The notes under the pieces were generated by a model that was not told the DNA's origin, ran no database searches, and saw nothing but the letters and a program-made list of their open reading frames with translations. A stretch of DNA of 34,260 nt, from positions 1 through 34,260 of the forward strand of contig OMVJ01000023.1 of NCBI GenBank assembly GCA_900314495.1, read 5' to 3'. The position numbers and the translations under genes were made by a program. The stretch comes from an uncultured Olsenella sp. (GTDB lineage: Bacteria; Actinomycetota; Coriobacteriia; Coriobacteriales; Atopobiaceae). Shown piece by piece: positions 23,500 to 32,169 of this stretch (positions are counted from its first letter, which is position 1; each line of letters begins with the position of its first letter).

Positions 23500-25479
23500 A
23501 TGCGTAAAGGGGACGGACGAATGACGCGGCGTGCTGGCGTATGGACGCGCTTCCTCGTGGTGCTGGCTTGCGCGGTCACGGTTGCCACCGCGGCACTTGC
23601 GGACGAGGGTGGCTCGCCCGCCGCGACGTTGGTCTCCACCCCGGCGCAGATGGCGGCTGCCGTTCCGGCGAGTACGGACCTGCCGGCCGAGATCACCATT
23701 GACCCCGAAAGCACGACGGCCTCTGAACTCAAGACGTTAGGCCTTACGGACGAGGAGGCCGTGGAAGCCAAGGGCGGTGACGTAGCGGCCGCCGCCCAGA
23801 CCATTGCCGACGCGCTGGAGGACAGCAAGACCGCAGACGCCACGGTGACCGATGACAACACCGTGCAGGTGACCTACCCCTTTGCCCTGCAGCGCATTGC
23901 CGTGGTCGGCGCGGGCGCAGACGTGGACACCACGGGTGCCAGCGCGGCGGCCTACGACCAGACAACGGACTCCTGCGTCATGACCTTCGATTCCATGGAT
24001 GCCGCCGCGCAGGCCTACGACCGGCTGGTTGCCCAGTACGGCGAGGGCCGCGTCTTCGTGGACACCATGGCCCAGGTTCAGGAAGCGGACGATACCGCGG
24101 TTGGCTATTGGGGCGTGGGTTCTGACTACATGAACCTGGACGCCGCCAAGGAGGGCATCAAGACCAGCAAAACCGTGAAGGTCGCCGTCATCGACTCTGG
24201 CTGCAACAAGGCGGATGCGGTCTTCAAGGGCGTGACCTTCGACTCTGCCTCCTGCAGCATCTTCAACGCCTACGACAAGTCCGGAAAGGTGACGGGGAAG
24301 GCCTCGGACGCAGGTGCGGACCCCTTCTCCGATCCCTTGGGGCATGGAACGAACGTCTCGGCCATCATTGCCGCGGGCACGCCGGCCAACGTGCAGCTGC
24401 TTGAGGTCAAGGTCGTGCGCAACAACGGCGAGGCAAGCTTCTGGGACATCTACTACGCCCTGAAGTACGCCCAGGCGCATGGTGCCAAGGTCTTCAACGT
24501 GAGCCTGGGCCAGGAGCTGAGTTCCGCCAGCAACGGTGTGCTGGACTCGCAGCATACCGGCCTGGTCCAGAGCTTCGAGGCGCTGTTCAAGAGCATCCAG
24601 AGCTCCGGAGGGCTCGTGGTTGCGGCTGCGGGCAACAGGCGTACGGGCCAGACCACCATGGACATGGGACTGCTGTACGCCTACCCCGCGGTCAGTGACC
24701 ACGTGACGGCCGTGGCAGCGCTTAAGCGCGTTGGCTCCACCCTGATGCGCGACGGAGACTACTCCTACTACGGTAAGGAGCTCGACCTGAGTGCCCCTGG
24801 CACGGGCATTGTGGTTGCCACCGGTGGCGGCAAGACCAGCAGTGGAACCTCCATGGCAACGCCCTTCATAAGTGCCCTGGCGGCGGACATGATGCTGCTG
24901 CAGCAGGACAAGACGGGCGCGCAGATTGCGTCTGACATGCAGACTGCGTACTGCCGGGACATCACGGCGGGCGAGGCGGGCGTGGGCTTTGACAAGTACA
25001 CCGGCTACGGCATGCCGCGGTTTGATTCCGCGCTGATGAGTGCGGCCAGCGTGACCCGCGTGCCGATGTACCGCTGCTACAACCCCAACTCCGGCGAGCA
25101 CTTCTACACGGCATCCACGGTAGAGCGTGACCATCTGGTGAAGGTCGGCTGGCGCTACGAGGGTGTGGGCTGGACGGCGCCCAAGACATCCAAAACGCCC
25201 GTGTACCGACTGTACTCGGGGACGGACCACCACTACACCACGTCCAAGGACGAACGCGACCACCTGGTCTCCGTCGGCTGGAAGTACGAGGGCGTGGGCT
25301 GGTACTCCGACGACGCCAAGGGCGTGCCGCTGTACCGCCAGTTCAACCCCAACGTGGACCCGTCCGCACCGCGCAACAACTCCGGCTCCCACAACTACAC
25401 CACGTCCAAGGCCGAGAACGACCATCTGGTCTCACTCGGCTGGCGCGCCGAGGGCATCGGGTGGTATGGGGTGAAGTAG
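23500..25479 (+). CDS. Secreted subtilisin-like serine protease with DUF5648 wall-binding module
   Basis: A 659-residue exported S8 protease. Residues 1-35 form a signal peptide (cleavage after AALA). Residues about 36-200 have no catalytic motif and probably form the propeptide. The catalytic triad is D232 in VAVIDSGC, H282 in LGHGTNVSAI and S451 in SSGTSMATPF; N379 in AAAGN is the oxyanion-hole Asn. Residues 522-657 are three DUF5648-type repeats (YRCYNPNSGEHFYT, YRLYSGTDHHYT, YRQFNPNVDPSAP...SHNYT) nearly the same as those in the two wall proteins at 11802-15552, but here without a further domain. I infer that the repeats hold the protease to the wall, where it could mature other surface proteins. 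GGGAGG at 23487-23492 lies 7 bases before ATG 23500; ATG 23521 is a weaker alternative. It stands between the two DUF6541 genes. Confidence 0.9.
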   Translation: MRKGDGRMTRRAGVWTRFLVVLACAVTVATAALADEGGSPAATLVSTPAQMAAAVPASTDLPAEITIDPESTTASELKTLGLTDEEAVEAKGGDVAAAAQTIADALEDSKTADATVTDDNTVQVTYPFALQRIAVVGAGADVDTTGASAAAYDQTTDSCVMTFDSMDAAAQAYDRLVAQYGEGRVFVDTMAQVQEADDTAVGYWGVGSDYMNLDAAKEGIKTSKTVKVAVIDSGCNKADAVFKGVTFDSASCSIFNAYDKSGKVTGKASDAGADPFSDPLGHGTNVSAIIAAGTPANVQLLEVKVVRNNGEASFWDIYYALKYAQAHGAKVFNVSLGQELSSASNGVLDSQHTGLVQSFEALFKSIQSSGGLVVAAAGNRRTGQTTMDMGLLYAYPAVSDHVTAVAALKRVGSTLMRDGDYSYYGKELDLSAPGTGIVVATGGGKTSSGTSMATPFISALAADMMLLQQDKTGAQIASDMQTAYCRDITAGEAGVGFDKYTGYGMPRFDSALMSAASVTRVPMYRCYNPNSGEHFYTASTVERDHLVKVGWRYEGVGWTAPKTSKTPVYRLYSGTDHHYTTSKDERDHLVSVGWKYEGVGWYSDDAKGVPLYRQFNPNVDPSAPRNNSGSHNYTTSKAENDHLVSLGWRAEGIGWYGVK

Positions 25480-25548
25480 TTCTAAGAACTTGGTACTGTT
25501 GCCAAGGCGGCTGGGCGGGGGACGCAAGGCTGTTGTCTAAGGTGATAC

Positions 25549-27618
25549 CTATTGCGCATCGATCCTGTAGAGGCGCATGTCGTCTTCTTCCAATACAAGC
25601 GTGAACCTTGGGGTCGTCTCATCAACTGAGGTGATGCCAGGGAAGGCGCCGTAGGGGAGAGGAATGGTGTCGAACTCGTGTACCTGCTCAAGCTGGTCCA
25701 GCGTGTCGGCGTGCAGCTGCAGTACGTATGCGGCGCCAACGGACTGAACGGCGTCGCCGACCTCTTGGTTGCCGGCAAGCTGGTTGAGCTCGGTGCGGAT
25801 TGCCAGGCTTGCGGCGCTTTCGTTCTGGTGAAGCTGGTAGTCCCGGTAGTAGGTCCTTATGCCGGACGTGCCGTAAAGGAACATGCTGCCGTCCATGGGA
25901 TTGTTGACAACAAGTTCATCCCCCACGATTTGCGAAACCTCGGACGCGAACGTCAGCTCTTCCTGGGAGAGCACGTGGTGGTCCACGTAGTGGTAGCGAA
26001 TCTTTGTATTGAGCGTCTCGAACGATGTCCAAAGGTAGTTGGTGGGAGTGGGCAGCAGCCAGCCGGATGCAAAGTTCAGGTACGAGAAGAGGCAGAGTGT
26101 AATGCATGCGGAGGCGACTCTCGTTAGGTCTGCGGCCTGCGGATCGCCCGCCATGTGTGCGGCCTTTGATCCCCTGTGGGAGATTAGCCAGAGGGCTCCC
26201 TCGCACAGCCAGTCGATTCCCAGCGCCGCAAGCGGCACGGCGAAGAGGGCGCATTGGGCTCCCATGCGGTAGGGGTCCGCATACCAAAAGCCGCCCAGGA
26301 GCTGGTGGACAGGGTTGTCGGTCACCAGGGTGATCACGAAGACGGCGCAGCACATGAGGTAGGAAAACACCAGCCAACGAGCCCGCCTCTGTTGAAAGGT
26401 ATGCACGGCGCCGGAGATAACGAAGACCGCCAGAACGTACTGCGGGGCGATGTCCCTGAAGCCGTCCGCATAGTTGAGCCTGATGGTGTTCTTGATCGCC
26501 TGAACCAGCGTGAGGTAGTGCGAGGGGTACGTGCCGCCGAGCGAGCCAGCGTGCAAGAGGACCTTGTAGCACGCGTACCATATGCCAGCCACGGCGGCGA
26601 GCCAGAGCGCCACAAAGGCTGCGCCCACGGGAATACTGCCGTGGAATCGCTCCTTGGACGCACGGAATACCGCCGCCGCGATACCGCAAACCGAGAAGAA
26701 CCCGACGGTGAAGATGGCGCCCGGATGCACGAAGAAGAGGCAAATGGCTGCCAGAACAAAGATCGTCAGCAGTGGAAAGGCGTTGTGGAGTCTGGGCAGG
26801 TGGCGCAGGGCGAGGAAGAGCACCGCCGTGACCGCGGGTACCAGGCAGAATGAGAAAAGGTTGGGGTAGAGCGTCCCATGGACGAGGAAACCCCATGGGA
26901 AGATGACAAAGCTCAGCGATGCCAGGCCAAATGCCACTTGAGTACGGGGGTTGTCAAAACCTGCCGCCGCGGCAAAGGCCACGAAGCTGAGTGGGTAGAC
27001 GAAGGCGATGCACACGACGCTCAACGCGTTGATGGTTATGAGAGGCGGCGAGCCGGTGGCCTCGGCAATGAGGGCGCAGACCAGATGCCACCCACTGGGG
27101 TACCAGCCGTGGTAGCGGAAGGGTGCCACGGCAAGGTCCCGCGTCGTGGCGTATTGGCCGTACGATCCCGCAACGAAGTCGCCCGAGTCCATGATGGCGC
27201 CGATGTGGCCAAGGTGGAAGACGGAGTCCCAGTCTTCGTTGATTGCCTCGGGGTATGGCAGGACCCGTACGAAGATAAGCCAGGTGATTGCAAGCCCGAT
27301 GCAAGCCACAAGGAAGAGCGTCGCGGGTTCCAGACGGGAAAGCTCGAGCTCGTTGATGCCTCTGTGGTGCCTGACCGCAAAGAGCAGCAGAAGAACAACA
27401 GTGGGCACGGCTGCGAGTGAGACCACGTTTGCCTGGACGTGGACCAAGCTGAAGGCAACAGCCAGCAGACAGTACTGGGTGATTGTGGCTAGAGGGGCTG
27501 TGACAATCGCCCATGTGCGGGGGAGTCGGAGCATGCGCGCACAAAGGTAGCCGGGTATCCAAAGAATTGCCACAGCAACAAGTATGTCAAGCCACAGCAT
27601 GGGCCAACCCAAGGTCAA
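25549..27618 (-). CDS. DUF6541 family multi-pass membrane protein (paralogue)
   Basis: A 689-residue protein with a run of hydrophobic helices to about residue 500, then a polar C-terminal domain. The first large loop holds NEDWDSVFHLGHIGAIMDSG and the YPSGWHLVCALI motif, equivalent to the loop of the 21312 protein. The outer domain shares GDELVVNNPMDGSMFLYG and AYVLQLHAD with its paralogue. Overall identity appears moderate, so the duplication is old. TTG 27618 is preceded by AGAAAGG at 5 bases and fits a promoter at 27652-27678; ATG 27600 is an in-frame alternative with no ribosome-binding site. It converges with the subtilisin gene across 69 bases, in which I see only a short palindrome (AGTTCT/AGAACT, 25478-25490) overlapping the protease stop, and no clear terminator. 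Confidence 0.78.
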   Translation of the reverse strand: MTLGWPMLWLDILVAVAILWIPGYLCARMLRLPRTWAIVTAPLATITQYCLLAVAFSLVHVQANVVSLAAVPTVVLLLLFAVRHHRGINELELSRLEPATLFLVACIGLAITWLIFVRVLPYPEAINEDWDSVFHLGHIGAIMDSGDFVAGSYGQYATTRDLAVAPFRYHGWYPSGWHLVCALIAEATGSPPLITINALSVVCIAFVYPLSFVAFAAAAGFDNPRTQVAFGLASLSFVIFPWGFLVHGTLYPNLFSFCLVPAVTAVLFLALRHLPRLHNAFPLLTIFVLAAICLFFVHPGAIFTVGFFSVCGIAAAVFRASKERFHGSIPVGAAFVALWLAAVAGIWYACYKVLLHAGSLGGTYPSHYLTLVQAIKNTIRLNYADGFRDIAPQYVLAVFVISGAVHTFQQRRARWLVFSYLMCCAVFVITLVTDNPVHQLLGGFWYADPYRMGAQCALFAVPLAALGIDWLCEGALWLISHRGSKAAHMAGDPQAADLTRVASACITLCLFSYLNFASGWLLPTPTNYLWTSFETLNTKIRYHYVDHHVLSQEELTFASEVSQIVGDELVVNNPMDGSMFLYGTSGIRTYYRDYQLHQNESAASLAIRTELNQLAGNQEVGDAVQSVGAAYVLQLHADTLDQLEQVHEFDTIPLPYGAFPGITSVDETTPRFTLVLEEDDMRLYRIDAQ

Positions 27619-27651
27619 TCAAGCCTTTCTTCTGGGGAACACTGGTCAAGA

Positions 27652-27678
27652 ATTATACAAGCCAGCTAGACTAGCCAA
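27652..27678 (-). promoter_or_regulatory. Candidate promoter for the minus-strand DUF6541 gene
   Basis: On the minus strand a perfect TATAAT (27652-27657) follows TTGGCT (27673-27678) after 15 bases. The spacing is short but the -10 is perfect and the predicted start, near 27645, gives a leader of about 27 bases to TTG 27618. The region is AT-rich compared with its surroundings. Confidence 0.45.
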
Positions 27679-27742
27679 AGCAGGCGAGGAAGGGCGCGGC
27701 AGTCTGCATTGCGCGCACATGTCACGCGGCCCTGCGGACCCG

Positions 27743-27760
27743 TGGGGGTTTCTGCCCCCA
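27743..27760. other. GC hairpin in the divergent region before the GT4 gene
   Basis: TGGGGG (27743-27748) pairs with CCCCCA (27755-27760) around TTTCTG. It lies 63 bases before GTG 27824 and could be in the leader of the GT4 operon. No T-run follows. I found no convincing promoter for that operon between here and 27823. Confidence 0.3.
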
Positions 27761-27823
27761 GAATGTCTGACTCTGATAAGGTTAGTGCGTACTCCCGCGA
27801 AAAGAGTAGAGGGGCGTCACAAG

Positions 27824-29020
27824 GTGTCGGGTAATGGCGCAGAGCATAGGACCATCTGCATCTTCTCGGCCTTCTTCTACCCATACTTGGGTGGAATCGA
27901 GGGCTGGACAGATTCCCTTATGCAGGCGCTTGCGGCCAAGGGGTACCGCGTGATCCTCGTGGTCAACAACCACGCGAACCTCTCTGCCTACGAAGAGTAT
28001 CTGCCTGGCATCGAGATATATCGCCTGCCTTGCCGCGTGTTTGCCAGCAATCGCTATCCGGTTCCGAAGAAGGATGACGAGTTCAAGCGGCTGTGGGGAG
28101 AGCTCCTCAACCGGGACATGTGGGGGCTCCTCATCAACACGCGCTTCTACGAGCACTCACTCATGGGCTGTGACATGGCGCGCGCGCATGGCCTGCGGCC
28201 CATTGTTGTTGACCACGGGTCGAGCTGGCTGGGCTTTGGGAACCCGCGCATCGACTGGGCGGTGCGGGCGTATGAGCGCGGCTTCACGCAGCTTGTTAAG
28301 GCCAAGCATCCCGACTTCTATGGCGTCTCGCACGCCAGCTCGCGATGGCTGGAACACTTTGGCATCAGCCCAAAGGGGGTCCTACATAATTCGATTGACG
28401 CGGAGGCGTACCGGGCCTCGGCTTCGGGGCGTGACTTCAGGGTGGAGCTCGGCCTTCCCGAGGATGCCTACGTCGTCGCTTGGACGGGGAGGTTGGTGCC
28501 GCAGAAGGGAACCAATTGCTTGCTTGGCATGGCCCCAATCCTTGCCGAGAAGAGCCCCAGGACGCATGTTCTTGTGGCTGGGGATGGCCCGGAGAGAGGG
28601 CACATGGAGTCGTATGCCTACTCCAACCTGCATCTGCTGGGCAGGCTTAGCCACGAGGACGTGTCGCAGCTGTTGAGTACGGCCCAGCTGTTCTGTTTTC
28701 CAAGTTTGTACCCAGAGGCAACGCCCTCCTCCATCATGGAGGCTGCTGCTTGGGCGCTGCCAGCGGTCTGCTCTGACACCGGCGGCGTGAAGGAGCTCAT
28801 ACCCGACGGGCAAGCTTGCGGCACGGTATTGCCGTCGCAAGACTCGGATCCCTTTGTGGAGCGGATACTCTGGTACCAGAACAACCCTGCGATTGCGCGC
28901 GAGCACGGAGCGAACTTGAGGCGTCGCATCGAGACGGAGTACACCTGGCCAGACACGGCGAGGCGCGTGATTGATGCCTTGGAACACTGCAGAACCGAAG
29001 AGGCAGGAATGATGCCATGA
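27824..29020 (+). CDS. GT4-family glycosyltransferase
   Basis: A 398-residue GT-B enzyme. The N-terminal domain opens with TICIFSAFFYPYLGGIEGW, the usual Gly-rich acceptor-side start of GT4. The C-terminal domain includes VVAWTGRLVPQKGTNCLL, then HVLVAGDGPERGHME, then the nucleotide-binding E-x7-E-like stretch YPEATPSSIMEAAAWALPAVCSDTGGVKELI. These enzymes add sugars from NDP-sugars to surface polysaccharide intermediates in the cytoplasm. The frame is open from 27584, but GTG 27824 has AGAGGGG at 9 bases and places the GT4 motif close to the N-terminus; upstream residues look non-coding. It is first in an operon; its TGA overlaps the ATG of the GT8 gene (ATGA at 29017-29020). Confidence 0.88.
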   Translation: MSGNGAEHRTICIFSAFFYPYLGGIEGWTDSLMQALAAKGYRVILVVNNHANLSAYEEYLPGIEIYRLPCRVFASNRYPVPKKDDEFKRLWGELLNRDMWGLLINTRFYEHSLMGCDMARAHGLRPIVVDHGSSWLGFGNPRIDWAVRAYERGFTQLVKAKHPDFYGVSHASSRWLEHFGISPKGVLHNSIDAEAYRASASGRDFRVELGLPEDAYVVAWTGRLVPQKGTNCLLGMAPILAEKSPRTHVLVAGDGPERGHMESYAYSNLHLLGRLSHEDVSQLLSTAQLFCFPSLYPEATPSSIMEAAAWALPAVCSDTGGVKELIPDGQACGTVLPSQDSDPFVERILWYQNNPAIAREHGANLRRRIETEYTWPDTARRVIDALEHCRTEEAGMMP

Positions 29021-29994
29021 ACGTCCTCTTTGCCATAGACGACAACTTTGCGCCGCAGCTCTCCACCACCATCATCTCCTTGTGCGAGAACAACCGCGAC
29101 GCGGAGGACATTCACCTGTATGTGCTGGGCATGGGGCTGGCCGAGCAGACCATTGCCAACCTGGCTGGCCTGGTCCAGCGCTATGGCCGCGAGCTTGATG
29201 TGATTGACGCGGGCAACTTCATGGAGTCCTTTGACGGGTTCGACACGGGCGGGTGGAACCAGGTGGTGCTGGCCCGCCTGCTCATGGGCAGCTATCTGCC
29301 AGAGAGCGTGCACCGCGTGATCTACCTGGATGCGGACATGATTGTGGTGGACACCCTTCGCCCCCTGTGGGAGACGGAGCTTGCTCCCGGCAAGGTTCTT
29401 GGTGCCGTGATAGAAGCGACCATTGATGACGGCCGCCTGCAGACGCTGAACCTGACGGACAGCTGGTACTTCAACGCCGGCATGCTGCTGGTGAACCTTG
29501 ACCGCTGGCGTGAGGAAGGCTGCGAGCGGCGCCTGGTGGAGTACTGCCGCGTAAACCGCGACCACCTGACGGCCAACGACCAAGACGCCATATCTGGCGA
29601 ACTCAAGGGACAGATCCAGCCCGTGCCCGTGAGCTACAACTGGGGCAACACGTACGAGTTCTACCCTTATCGCTTCCTCAAGGGGCTTATGGACCCCGTG
29701 CCCTACTATCCCGAGGATGAGTACGAATACGCCGTGGCCCACCCCGCCGTAGTGCACTTTTGGGGTGAGGACAAGCCTTGGCGCGAGGGCAGCACCCATA
29801 CGTTCGCAGCTGACTACGACCGCTACCTCTCCATGGGACCGTACGCTGGGACGCCCAAGGTGCAGGGTTGGACTGGCTACTTCAAGGCGTGGAAGGCCTT
29901 CAACGTGCTGACGTACCCCTTCCCGGGGCTTCGCTACCGCATCATCACCGCGCTGGTGCCCAAGATGCTTGCCAGGAGGGCGAAGAACAAGTGA
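29017..29994 (+). CDS. GT8-family glycosyltransferase
   Basis: A 325-residue GT-A enzyme of the LgtC/glycogenin type. MNVLFAIDDNFAPQLSTTIISL is the family start, VIYLDADMIVVD is the DXD metal site (about residues 105-109), FNAGMLLVNLDRWRE and ANDQDAI follow in the usual order, and HFWGEDKPW gives the late His/Gly motif. GT8 enzymes move glucose or galactose with retention of configuration, commonly onto lipooligosaccharide, wall glycans or glycoproteins. The last 40 residues are basic and aromatic, which could bring the enzyme to the membrane. The start overlaps the GT4 stop by 4 bases, and its stop overlaps the GTG of the next gene (GTGA at 29991-29994), so three proteins are translationally coupled. 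Confidence 0.92.
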   Translation: MNVLFAIDDNFAPQLSTTIISLCENNRDAEDIHLYVLGMGLAEQTIANLAGLVQRYGRELDVIDAGNFMESFDGFDTGGWNQVVLARLLMGSYLPESVHRVIYLDADMIVVDTLRPLWETELAPGKVLGAVIEATIDDGRLQTLNLTDSWYFNAGMLLVNLDRWREEGCERRLVEYCRVNRDHLTANDQDAISGELKGQIQPVPVSYNWGNTYEFYPYRFLKGLMDPVPYYPEDEYEYAVAHPAVVHFWGEDKPWREGSTHTFAADYDRYLSMGPYAGTPKVQGWTGYFKAWKAFNVLTYPFPGLRYRIITALVPKMLARRAKNK

Positions 29995-31721
29995 GCAAGC
30001 ATATGGGGGAAGCAGCGGTGCCCATAACCAGACTCAACGCTCAATGGCTTAACGCGCGTAGCGTGCCATGCGCCGTCGTGCCGGGCGTGCTGCTGGGGTT
30101 CGCACTCGTCGTGGGCGCAAACGTTATGGCCCATCACGCGGGTAATCTCTCGAACGCGGCTACGTGGGGTGCGATTCTCCTGACGGGCGCCGCCTGTTCT
30201 CTGCTCCTGCTGGGGCTCTTCTGGCTGCTCAGTCGCGTGCCGTCTCGCGGAGGTCGCCTGCGTTGGAACGAGCATCCCCTCGCAACTTTGCTGGCTGCTG
30301 GCATCATCTTTGCGTGCTGGCTACCCTACTTCCTTGCCCTTTACCCTGGCGCTTACAGCTACGATACGCCCACGCAGGTGGCTCAGGTCATGGGCGTCAT
30401 CCCCATGACCACGCAGCATCCCGTGGTCCACACGCTGCTCATTGGCTTCTTTGTGTGGCTTGGGAAGGACGTTCTGGGGTCGTACGTTACTGGTATGGCG
30501 CTGTGCACCATCTTGCAGATGGCTGTCACAGCGCTTGCGTTTGGTTACACCGCGACTGCGGTCGGCAGGGTTGTGCGATCGACTGTGGGCTATGTGGTGG
30601 CGCTAGTGTGGTTCGCGCTCTTCCCCGTCAATGGGCTCATGGCCGTGAGCTGCACCAAAGACGTGTACTTTACGGCAGCCTTCTGCTGGTTTTTGGCCTT
30701 GTTCGTGCAAGCTCTGCAAAGGGGAGAAAGACCCACCGTGAGCCGGCTTGTGCCCCTGGGCACTGCCGGCCTTGCTGCGCTGCTGTTGCGTAACAACATG
30801 ACATACGCATGGGCGGTCTTCTGCGTGGTGGTGACCGTTGTGGCTTTCGTGCGGGCGCTGCGGCATAGAGCGGCGCAACGCGGGCGTGGCCTTTCGCTGG
30901 TCGTGACGCTATGGGTGGCACTGGCACTCTCTTGGCTGGTGACGGGGCCGATTTATGCGGCAGGTGGCGTCTCGCATGACATCAATCTGCGCGAAAGCCT
31001 GTCGCTACCCTCGCAGCAGATGGCGCGTGTGGTGGCACGCAAGGGAGAAATTTCCGTACGGGACGAGCGGGCGCTGGAGAGGCTGATACCAGGCCTGACT
31101 GCGGAAACGTACCACCCCTACCTTGCGGACTATGCCAAGAGCGCGTTGGACATGGACTACTTACCAGACCACATGGACGAGTTTTGGAAGACGTACCGTT
31201 CCATAGGCAGCGAGAACGTGGACGACTACGTGGATGCCTTCTTGGAGCTGACGGTGACGGCGTGGTACCCGCTTGTGCCGGGCAACCTGGGCAAGCCGTA
31301 CCTGGAGCTTGAGGTCTCCAACTGGTACGACACGCTGGATGCGGCGGATTACTACATTCCGCACGAACCCGTGCTGCCGGAATTGGCCAGCGCCATCTAT
31401 GATGCCGTCGAGGTTCGGCCATGGGAGGGAGTCCCCATCCTGCGCCTGCTCATGAGCCAAGGCTTCCTTGTGTGGCCACCCGTGGTGGCATTCTTCTGGC
31501 TGCTGTCTAGTCGCAAGAATGCTGTACGCGCGCTGCCGCTGGTGCTCCCCCTCCTCTACTGGGGGACCCTCCTGCTTGGGCCCACCATCATCACGCGCTA
31601 CGTGTACCCGCTGTGTGCTCTGGAGCCGGTGGTGATTGCGCTTGTGGTGAGCGGGATGCAGGGCAGGGATAGAGCCGAAGTGCGCATGCCTAGGCCAAGG
31701 CGGACTGCGGCGCGGCCCTAG
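29991..31721 (+). CDS. DUF6020 family multi-pass membrane protein (paralogue)
   Basis: A 576-residue protein with about ten hydrophobic helices. The first main loop carries YPGAYSYDTPTQVAQVMG and TTQHPVVHTLLIG, matching the FDYFNQLSQ and NHHPVLTT loop of the protein at 18140-19864; LFPVNGLMAVSCTKDVYFTA parallels LCPVLSLYSHVLAKDVFSAV there. A polar loop (about residues 330-470) includes many acidic and aromatic residues. The C-terminus is very basic. It is the last gene of the GT4-GT8 operon, suggesting that it acts on the product of these transferases at the membrane. GTG 29991 is preceded by AGGAGG (29974-29979) at 11 bases; ATG 30003 is possible. Confidence 0.75.
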   Translation: MSKHMGEAAVPITRLNAQWLNARSVPCAVVPGVLLGFALVVGANVMAHHAGNLSNAATWGAILLTGAACSLLLLGLFWLLSRVPSRGGRLRWNEHPLATLLAAGIIFACWLPYFLALYPGAYSYDTPTQVAQVMGVIPMTTQHPVVHTLLIGFFVWLGKDVLGSYVTGMALCTILQMAVTALAFGYTATAVGRVVRSTVGYVVALVWFALFPVNGLMAVSCTKDVYFTAAFCWFLALFVQALQRGERPTVSRLVPLGTAGLAALLLRNNMTYAWAVFCVVVTVVAFVRALRHRAAQRGRGLSLVVTLWVALALSWLVTGPIYAAGGVSHDINLRESLSLPSQQMARVVARKGEISVRDERALERLIPGLTAETYHPYLADYAKSALDMDYLPDHMDEFWKTYRSIGSENVDDYVDAFLELTVTAWYPLVPGNLGKPYLELEVSNWYDTLDAADYYIPHEPVLPELASAIYDAVEVRPWEGVPILRLLMSQGFLVWPPVVAFFWLLSSRKNAVRALPLVLPLLYWGTLLLGPTIITRYVYPLCALEPVVIALVVSGMQGRDRAEVRMPRPRRTAARP

Positions 31722-31723
31722 GA

Positions 31724-31756
31724 AACTGGCCAGTTCGGAACAGGAGCTATCCTGTT
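31724..31756. other. Two adjacent palindromes after the GT operon
   Basis: AACTGGCCAGTT (31724-31735) is a perfect 12-base palindrome directly past the stop codon. AACAGGA (31739-31745) pairs with TCCTGTT (31750-31756) around GCTA. Together they can form two short hairpins and may stop transcription of the GT operon, but no T-run follows. Confidence 0.45.
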
Positions 31757-32169
31757 ACGTCTCAATCGTGTCCTGTCCCTGGGCCATTGAGAAGCCATGC
31801 ACGTACCGGCCTATGTCCCGCCGGACTCCGCCCCAGCGCATGAAATATGCGACTAGCCGCGGTTCTGCAGGCTCGGCTCAGACGGGATTTGCATAACCTG
31901 CTATAACCGCAGCTCAATAGCAGTGTCGAGGAATGCGGCATTTCCCTGGTGGCCAAAGGGCACCTCCGGAGGAGCGTCTACCCGAATATTTTCTGCATCG
32001 GCGAGCCCAGTCGTATGCGCGGCCCAGCGGATCCAACTTGTCGTCCACGCCAGGCATCTCAATCGCCCGTCCCGCCGTGAGTTTCCGCGGCACCGGCACA
32101 CCTTGCGCCAGCGGGACGAGACAGAGAGCTCAGCAGCCTCGCCCCCGCGCCACGCCTCGCCCGCGAGAG
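31757..32169. other. Gene-poor stretch with one repeat copy
   Basis: No supported gene is seen in these 413 bases. They hold repeat copy 1 (31837-31900). A minus-strand frame of about 60 residues (32099 down to 31914) begins with GTG and lies directly downstream of the nuclease-like gene; it has a weak AAGGTG only 3 bases before its start and no family I recognise, so I do not call it a gene. Confidence 0.4.
31837..31900 (+). repeat. ~60 bp interspersed repeat, copy 1 (short reading frame MK..SRGS)
   Basis: This stretch matches 33763-33822 at about 85% of positions by eye, with one extra base in copy 2 near its end. The core is CTAGCCGCGGTTCTGCAGGC. An ATG at 31840 opens an 18-codon frame, MKYATSRGSAGSAQTGFA, ending in TAA (31894-31896). 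GCCGCGGTT can also pair with AACCGCAGC further on (31904-31912) at 8 of 9 positions. Whether it is a DNA element, an RNA or a tiny gene is unclear. Confidence 0.6.

Noticed and set aside
23737-25425. 562-codon minus-strand frame opposite the subtilisin gene
   Set aside because: Antisense shadow; the plus strand holds an intact catalytic triad.
25478-25490. AGTTCT-A-AGAACT palindrome at the subtilisin stop
   Set aside because: Only six pairs, one-base centre and no T-run, so it cannot form a proper hairpin terminator; may be chance.
31914-32099. Possible 60-residue minus-strand gene downstream of the nuclease-like gene
   Set aside because: GTG start with only a weak AAGGTG 3 bases before it, no family, and other frames overlap it. 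Not enough to call a gene, though it could be tested by ribosome profiling.
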